NCBI GenBank assembly: GCA_002341345.1 | Contig: DDNW01000003.1 | Location: 375-25,456 of the forward strand | Direction of reading: 5' to 3' | Origin: Erythrobacter sp. UBA2510 | Lineage (GTDB): Bacteria > Pseudomonadota > Alphaproteobacteria > Sphingomonadales > Sphingomonadaceae | DNA length: 25,082 bases | In this document: positions 23,278 to 25,082 of the stretch, in pieces | Numbering within the stretch: position 1 is the stretch's first letter | Layout: each line of letters begins with the position of its first letter | Notes under the pieces: model-generated | The model's database searches: none | Told to the model about the DNA's origin: nothing | Seen by the model: the letters and a program-made list of their open reading frames with translations, nothing else | Translations under genes and position numbers: made by a program

Positions 23278-25082
23278 ATGTGCGGAATTATCGGGATTGT
23301 CGGTGAGCGTGACGTTGTGGCGCGGCTGCTCGACGGCCTCAGGCGCATGGAGTATCGCGGCTATGACAGCGCGGGCCTGTGTACCATCCACGAAGGCCAG
23401 CTGCTGCGTCGCCGGGCTGAGGGCAAGCTGAAAAACCTGGTCGAGGAACTGGCGCGCAACCCCGCTGCTGGTGTCACCGGTATCGCGCATACGCGCTGGG
23501 CCACGCATGGGGCCCCGACCGAGCGCAATGCCCACCCACATGCGACCCCGCATGTCGCGCTTGTCCACAACGGGATTATCGAGAATTTCAAGGAGTTGCG
23601 CGACGAACTTGTCGCCGATGGCCGGGTCTTCGAAAGCAAAACCGATACCGAGACCATGGTCCATTTGCTCAGCCGGGAGATCGAGGCGGGCCTGTCGCCA
23701 GAGGATGCAGTGCAGAAGGTGCTGCCGCGCCTGCGCGGTGCCTTTGCGCTGGCCATCGCCTTCCGCGACCATCCCGACATGCTGATCGGCGCGCGGCTCG
23801 GCTCGCCGCTGGTCGTGGGCTATGGCGAGGGCGAGACCTTCCTCGGCTCGGACGCACTGGCACTCGCCCCGCTGACCCAGCAGATTTCCTATCTCGAAGA
23901 GGGCGACTGGGTCACGATCACCCGCGACGAGGCGGTCATCCACGATGCCTCTGGCGTGATTGTAGAGCGGGCGGTGCAGACCTCGGGCGCGTCCCCGTCG
24001 GCGATCGAGAAGGGCAATTTCCACCACTTCATGCAGAAGGAGATTTTCGAACAGCCGACCGTGGTCGCGCAGACGCTGCGCTCCTACCTGCGCCCGGTCG
24101 AACAATGCGTGGCACTGCCGCAGATGGATTTCGACATCAGCACGGTCGAGCGCGTCACCATCGTTGCCTGCGGTACATCCTATTATGCGGGCATGGTCGG
24201 CAAATACTGGTTCGAGCAGTTTGCCCGCGTCCCGGTCGACATCGATTTCGCGAGCGAGTTTCGTTATCGCGAGCCGATCCTGCCGAAAGGCGGGCTTGCC
24301 CTGTTCATCTCGCAGAGCGGAGAGACGGCGGACACGCTGGCCGCGCTGCGCCATTGCAAGGCACAGGGGCAGGTCATCGCCTCGGTCGTGAACGTCCCGA
24401 CAAGCTCGATGGCGCGCGAATCCGACCTACTGTTACCGACCCATGCGGGCCCCGAGATCGGTGTCGCCTCGACCAAGGCCTTCACCTGCCAACTGGCGGT
24501 GCTCGCCGCGCTTGCCGCGCATTTCGCCGTGCGCAAAGGCCATATGACCCGCGAGGAAGAGGCCGAGGTCGTCGCGCATCTGCTCGAAACGCCTGCCAGC
24601 CTCAATGCCGCGCTCGACCATGACGGCGAGATTGCCGAGATGGCGCATCTCGTCGCCCCGGCGCGTGACGTGCTTTACCTAGGGCGCGGGCAGGACTTTC
24701 CGCTGGCGCTGGAAGGGGCGCTGAAACTCAAGGAAATCAGCTACATCCACGCCGAAGGTTATGCGGCGGGCGAGATGAAGCATGGACCCATCGCGCTGAT
24801 CGACGATGCGGTGCCGGTAATCGTGCTGGCGCCGTCAGGCCCGTTGTTCGAGAAGACCGTCTCCAACATGCACGAGGTGCAGGCGCGCGGCGGCAAGATC
24901 GTGCTGATCTCCGACGCCCAAGGCATCAAACAGGCCGGAGAGGGGTGCATCGCGACCATCGAGATGCCGAAGGTCCACCCGCTGATCGCGCCGATCGTCT
25001 ATGCCGTGCCGGTGCAATTGCTCGCCTATCACGTGGCCTGCGTGAAGGGCACTGATGTCGACCAGCCGCGTAACCTCGCCAA
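23278..25082 (+). CDS. glmS: Glutamine-fructose-6-phosphate aminotransferase (3' end outside window)
   Basis: Makes glucosamine-6-phosphate from fructose-6-phosphate and glutamine, the entry to UDP-GlcNAc synthesis. The frame from the ATG at 23278 stays open to the right edge: about 601 residues, ending DQPRNLAK, so only about six residues are missing compared with E. coli. The N-terminal glutaminase starts MCGIIGIVG with the nucleophile Cys2, then RRMEYRGYDSAG, THTRWATHG-like AHTRWATHG and VHNGIIEN. Two SIS domains follow: ACGTSYYAG, then ISQSGETADT, and LGRGQDFPLALEGALKLKE with EGYAAGEMKHGP. No glmS ribozyme is expected or seen. The spacing of 49 bases from glmU suggests one operon. Confidence 0.97.
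   Translation, partial: MCGIIGIVGERDVVARLLDGLRRMEYRGYDSAGLCTIHEGQLLRRRAEGKLKNLVEELARNPAAGVTGIAHTRWATHGAPTERNAHPHATPHVALVHNGIIENFKELRDELVADGRVFESKTDTETMVHLLSREIEAGLSPEDAVQKVLPRLRGAFALAIAFRDHPDMLIGARLGSPLVVGYGEGETFLGSDALALAPLTQQISYLEEGDWVTITRDEAVIHDASGVIVERAVQTSGASPSAIEKGNFHHFMQKEIFEQPTVVAQTLRSYLRPVEQCVALPQMDFDISTVERVTIVACGTSYYAGMVGKYWFEQFARVPVDIDFASEFRYREPILPKGGLALFISQSGETADTLAALRHCKAQGQVIASVVNVPTSSMARESDLLLPTHAGPEIGVASTKAFTCQLAVLAALAAHFAVRKGHMTREEEAEVVAHLLETPASLNAALDHDGEIAEMAHLVAPARDVLYLGRGQDFPLALEGALKLKEISYIHAEGYAAGEMKHGPIALIDDAVPVIVLAPSGPLFEKTVSNMHEVQARGGKIVLISDAQGIKQAGEGCIATIEMPKVHPLIAPIVYAVPVQLLAYHVACVKGTDVDQPRNLA

Overview
The window looks like chromosomal DNA of a GC-rich alphaproteobacterium in the Sphingomonadales, most likely Erythrobacteraceae or a close relative. 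The evidence is the lptD-surA-pdxA-rsmA cluster, a circularly permuted two-piece tmRNA gene with tag ANDNEALALAA, a DnaA-like HdaA, a DUF2794 protein and the C4-type 5-aminolevulinate synthase. Most of the window is dense housekeeping sequence. I found no complete mobile element, CRISPR array, rRNA or tRNA gene.

Layout. 1-767: 3' part of hemA, whose codon usage changes abruptly near base 650. 809-1624 (-): an AT-richer lipoprotein gene with a VasI/TagO-like C-terminal part. 1763-2968 (-): ornithine decarboxylase-like gene behind a leader hairpin that pairs away its ribosome binding site (candidate speF RNA). 3134-4718: divergent lemA and DUF3137 genes. 4741-5300: two inverted repeats, then the permuted ssrA gene (acceptor piece, spacer, coding piece). 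5437-6430 (-): one small exported protein and two small membrane proteins. 6624-12306 (-): rsmA, pdxA, surA and lptD, an outer-membrane biogenesis operon. 12411-14958 (+): pepA, a three-copy 34-bp tandem repeat, holC, then ndk with a clear terminator. 15059-15869 (+): an 81-residue unknown protein and a SnoaL-like protein. 15885-17961 (-): purM and a purN fused to a YjbR/MmcQ-like domain. 18030-19948 (+): an exported DUF2066-like protein and hdaA. 20052-21109 (+): cysE with an unusual Cys-rich, coiled-coil tail, and the DUF2794 gene. 21113-21787 (-): gph. 21849 to the right edge (+): glmU and glmS, the latter missing only its last few residues.

How the genes work together. Outer-membrane assembly (lptD, surA) shares an operon with vitamin B6 synthesis (pdxA) and 16S rRNA dimethylation (rsmA). 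glmU and glmS supply UDP-N-acetylglucosamine for peptidoglycan and LPS. purM and purN catalyse two steps of purine synthesis. HolC and HdaA act on the replisome, HdaA probably through the sliding clamp. ssrA rescues stalled ribosomes. Three promoter-like sites (odc, ssrA, cysE) share the same form: a TTG- or TTC-type -35, 16 bases, and a TATAT-type -10.

The observations most worth a second look are the chimeric-looking hemA, the orphan VasI-like lipoprotein, the odc leader hairpin, the tandem repeat before holC, the PurN-YjbR fusion and the CysE tail. I did not find a clearly new multi-gene system.
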